Below are positions 14,556 to 15,709 of a stretch of DNA of 15,709 nt, one piece after another. The stretch is from NCBI GenBank assembly GCA_043779285.1, contig JAYWEL010000271.1, positions 1 to 15,709 on the forward strand. The letters are read 5' to 3'. The stretch's first letter is position 1, and every line of letters begins with the position of its first letter. This DNA is from MGR-bin208 sp043779285 (GTDB lineage: Bacteria; Bacteroidota; Bacteroidia; Chitinophagales; Chitinophagaceae). Under the pieces are notes generated by a model that worked only from the letters and a program-made list of their open reading frames with translations, did no database searches and had not been told where the DNA came from. The translations under genes and the position numbers were made by a program.

Positions 14556-15709
14556 TCATTCAAAGAATGAACCTCCTCTGGAACTAAATCGGGGATTTAT
14601 AAAATTATTGAGGATGCTTCCAAATCGGTATGTAAATCCAAATCCCATAAAAAAATTGAAATCGGTTTGTAATTGCCTTCGCCTGATTAATACATCATCT
14701 ACACTGATTTTTCCTTTTGGCAAAAACACCTGGTCCCTTACAATGGATGGAAAAGCATACAGGTTTACCGATAAGTTACCGGTTAAACGTACATCAACAG
14801 AAGTATTCAATGATAGATTGTACTGCTCCCAGTTATTTAAAAAATTACGATATGTTATTCCCGTTGAAATACTGCCCCATTTCTGGTTTAGAGAAAGATT
14901 AACTGAAAGATTTTGCCCAGGGAGAAACTCTTTTGTTTTATTATAAATCGTCGTATCATAATATTGATTTTGCCTTATATCTAATCCATATCGAAAAGTG
15001 AGTAGTTTAGAGTTCACACTTGTGTAGGGGAATAAGTCGTATTCAATACCCGGACTGAAATAGAATTGTGATTTGATATTGGAGAAAGTACTTTGTACAG
15101 CTAGTGCTTCATATCCAATCGTCCAGTGTTGATTAATGCTTTTTGCCAACAGGTGTGAAAAGTTGAGTGAATGATTCTTTACAATAATTTTATTTGACCC
15201 GAGATTAAACGTATTGCGATTGTCACTGGCACGCAGATTGAATGAAACTTTCAGCTTATCAGTAACCCGGTTGGCAGAAAAACGGCTTCCTAAGCGTCGG
15301 GAAAGATAATTCTGATCTGCACTAAAATTACCATCCGCACCAGCACGAAAAACCCAATAATTCCATTTATCTTTTGTGTCGTGGTTGGTTGTTTTTATAA
15401 TTCCCGACGAATCGGCTTTTACTTTTGTAATGATTGATAATTCTTTGGCAAAACCAGTTTTAACAATAAAAGGCAACAACCCAATTTGTATATGTTTAAC
15501 CAACAGTTCCCTTTCTACAGCATTGGTTGCCAGATCCCTTGTTTCGAAACGAAGCGTATCGGTTAATTTATTAAACCGGTTTAACCCATAAAAAATTAAT
15601 TGAAACTGCTCACCGCCGCTGCCATTTCTTTGTGTGGTTATTAATACATGTACATCGGCTGCTACACGGTCTAAAATAAAATCAACAATATTAATTTCTG
15701 ATCTGATAA
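14556..15709 (-). CDS. Putative outer-membrane beta-barrel protein, 5' end missing
   Basis: The minus-strand frame is open from the stop at 14556 to the right edge, giving 383 residues without the true start. A TTG at 15503 is an internal codon, not a start. The visible N-terminal part contains DVHVLITTQRNGSGGEQFQL, then a charged linker, and from about residue 110 a run of amphipathic strands with aromatic girdles (FNLRASDNRNTFNLGSNK, LTFRYGLDIRQNQYYD, GSISTGITYRNF), typical of an outer-membrane barrel. I recall proteins with a similar ADVHVLIT..RNGSGG stretch in Bacteroidota but cannot name a function. The end, GGSFFE, lacks the usual terminal aromatic residue. The start, signal peptide and upstream neighbours lie outside the window. 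Confidence 0.6.
   Translation of the reverse strand, partial: IRSEINIVDFILDRVAADVHVLITTQRNGSGGEQFQLIFYGLNRFNKLTDTLRFETRDLATNAVERELLVKHIQIGLLPFIVKTGFAKELSIITKVKADSSGIIKTTNHDTKDKWNYWVFRAGADGNFSADQNYLSRRLGSRFSANRVTDKLKVSFNLRASDNRNTFNLGSNKIIVKNHSLNFSHLLAKSINQHWTIGYEALAVQSTFSNIKSQFYFSPGIEYDLFPYTSVNSKLLTFRYGLDIRQNQYYDTTIYNKTKEFLPGQNLSVNLSLNQKWGSISTGITYRNFLNNWEQYNLSLNTSVDVRLTGNLSVNLYAFPSIVRDQVFLPKGKISVDDVLIRRRQLQTDFNFFMGFGFTYRFGSILNNFINPRFSSRGGSFFE

Overview
The window looks like chromosomal DNA from a member of the Bacteroidota, most likely near the Chitinophagaceae; this placement is my inference. The grounds are AT-rich DNA, starts without clear Shine-Dalgarno sequences, promoters of the TTTG-N19/20-TAnnTTTG type (best upstream of typA), and typical gene families: a lipoprotein LptC, an outer-membrane barrel beginning SPYSRYGIGD after its signal peptide, a type III pantothenate kinase, and a large HExxHxxGxxH metalloprotease of the DUF5117/DUF4953 type.

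Layout, left to right. A long imperfect palindrome (25-107) precedes a small DoxX-like membrane protein gene (+). It converges through a shared terminator on an HSDL2-like short-chain dehydrogenase gene (-). A 375-bp gap with two inverted repeats separates this from an aldo/keto reductase gene (-). Next comes a tight minus-strand cluster, transcribed LON-domain protein, coaX, outer-membrane barrel protein, lptC, with overlapping coding regions at the last two junctions. Divergent from it are a WaaE-like glycosyltransferase gene and, after a palindromic repeat, a MeaB-type GTPase gene (both +). MeaB meets an FkbM-type methyltransferase gene tail to tail, with overlapping stop codons. The methyltransferase lies 69 bp behind the large metalloprotease gene on the minus strand. 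Upstream are a small exported CxxC protein gene, a gap with two tandem copies of another palindromic repeat, typA/bipA with a clear promoter and terminator, a gene-free AT-rich stretch, and the 3' part of a putative outer-membrane protein gene running off the right edge.

Most genes are housekeeping or cell-envelope functions: LPS transport and glycosylation, cofactor synthesis, a translational GTPase and mutase maintenance. I see no phage genes, transposase, CRISPR array, toxin-antitoxin pair, rRNA or tRNA, and I did not find a convincing new multi-gene system. The most unusual content is the density of dispersed palindromic repeats of at least three unrelated sequence types. One copy sits in frame inside the metalloprotease gene just behind the signal peptide and resembles the intergenic palindrome at the left edge.
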